From NCBI GenBank assembly GCA_963575745.1, contig CAUYUJ010019287.1:7501-71500 (forward strand): a stretch of 64,000 nt of DNA, written 5' to 3'. Position 1 is the first letter of the stretch. Each line of letters opens with the position of its first letter. Both the position numbers and the translations under genes were made by a program. Below, piece after piece: positions 63,417 through 64,000 of the stretch. A model generated the notes under the pieces. The model worked only from the letters and a program-made list of their open reading frames with translations, had not been told where the DNA came from and did not search any database. The stretch comes from Prorocentrum cordatum. Taxonomy: Eukaryota > Sar > Dinophyceae > Prorocentrales > Prorocentraceae.

Positions 63417-64000
63417 AATAACTTCGCGCTCTCGCGCCGCCTCCCAGGGGAGAAGGGGAGGATGAGGAGGAATCGGAGCCGAACCGCGAGGCGCGAAGCG
63501 CGAATAACTTCTCGCCCTCGAGGGCGCCCTTGTGCATCGGCAGAGCCATCGATGCATCGGCGGCGTCGGCGTGGAGACCTTCGGGCTCCTCGTCGAGATG
63601 CCTCGCCGATGCATCTGCGGTGCGGCGCGCCCTCCCGGGGCCCGACCCCCCTGAGCGCCTGCACGCCCTCCTCTTGGGGCCCCGGGCGGCCCCGGCCGGG
63701 CCACGGCGGCGGTGCTGGTCAGCTGCCCTCCGCGGGGCCGCCCATGCGCGCAGCTCGCCGCCCCTCGGGGCGCGCGCCCTTCCCCGGCGCTCACTGCCCG
63801 CCGAAGACCGCGGCCATGCCGCCGCCCTGGTTGCGCAGCCGGGCCGCCTCGCCGCCGCGCCGCGCCTCCGAGTAGGCGCTCGCCGTGTCGGTCGAGTCGC
63901 TCGCCGGGGGGCCGCCGCGGGGAGCAGGGCCGCCGCCGCCGCGGGAGGCAGGGGCGCCGCTGGACGGCGGCGCTTCGTACCTTTTTGGGACGGCCGCAAG
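63417..64000. repeat. 584-bp segmental duplication, right copy (continues off window)
   Basis: Right-hand partner of 59684-60267. The left 41 bp of element K are missing and replaced by unrelated DNA that itself contains the word ataacttcg at 63393, so micro-homology at the breakpoint is possible. Confidence 0.95.
63791..64000 (-). CDS. Duplicate last exon of the same gene, cut by the window edge
   Basis: Identical in frame and stop position to the last exon at 60058-60270, shifted by 3733 bp, and interrupted three bases before the exon start by the end of the sequence. One substitution inside the coding part (T at 60237, G at 63970 on the plus strand) changes a Thr to a Pro in the motif RYEATPSSG. 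The rest of the gene must lie beyond 64000. Its orientation puts the two copies head-to-tail on the minus strand, as in the tandem arrays typical of dinoflagellate genes. An assembly artefact (two haplotypes joined) is the alternative. Confidence 0.6.
   Translation of the reverse strand, partial: LAAVPKRYEAPPSSGAPASRGGGGPAPRGGPPASDSTDTASAYSEARRGGEAARLRNQGGGMAAVFGGQ

Noticed and set aside
1-64000. Spliced-leader relics, tRNA and rRNA genes
   Set aside because: I looked for the dinoflagellate spliced-leader core (CATTTTGGCTCAAG), the tRNA T-loop word (GGTTCGAAT) and 5S-like text by eye and saw none. A covariance-model search would be decisive.

Overview
This window reads as nuclear DNA of a large-genome, GC-rich eukaryote. 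A dinoflagellate is the most likely source. The evidence is: no bacterial gene order; gene content limited to short, isolated, third-position-GC-rich exon-like segments; one convincing gene whose N-terminal motif I remember (unverified) from dinoflagellate proteins; long triplet microsatellites every few kilobases; and a dense population of small terminal-inverted-repeat (TIR) elements, many nested in one another. The species cannot be fixed from the sequence; the GC content would suit something like Prorocentrum better than most Symbiodiniaceae. A 100-bp run of N at 52841-52940 is an assembly gap. I saw no rRNA, tRNA, spliced-leader RNA, CRISPR array or bacterial operon.

Layout. 1-9.2 kb: dispersed repeats, (CTC)/(GGA) tracts, a cluster of TIR elements (4.4-5.1 kb) and a compound microsatellite. 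9.2-16.8 kb: more TIR elements, including a three-level nest at 12.8-13.4 kb, and an exon-like segment at 15.3 kb. 17-24 kb: minisatellites built on CCCAAGAGG-like units, a 770-bp (CAT) block, inverted repeats and truncated elements. 24.7-33.6 kb: several exon-like segments on the minus strand (24.7-25.9, 28.4-28.9, 31.0-31.7 kb) between microsatellites and elements. 33.7-42 kb: satellite-like arrays (64-bp and about 110-bp units, a degenerate GGGCTATA tract, a 350-bp tandem duplication). 42-49.4 kb: palindromic elements, long (GAT)/(CAT) blocks, a 212-bp tandem array, and two exon-like segments interleaved with inverted copies of one TIR family. 49.5-58 kb: mostly low-complexity and unique non-coding DNA with the gap. 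58.5-64 kb: a nest of elements followed by the best gene of the window (minus strand, 61408 to 60058) and a 99.7% identical duplicate of its last exon at the right edge (63417-64000), suggesting a head-to-tail tandem gene pair.

TIR families are named here A, B, C, F, I, J, K, N, P, Q and S, plus single hairpins. A has exact or near-exact 8-bp target duplications, as hAT-type elements do. The nesting gives relative ages. Nearly all long open frames in the window are translations of (GGA), (CTC), (CAT) or (GAC) tracts and are not genes. Apart from the 60-61 kb gene, coding calls are tentative and rest on third-position GC, protein-like composition and plausible splice sites.
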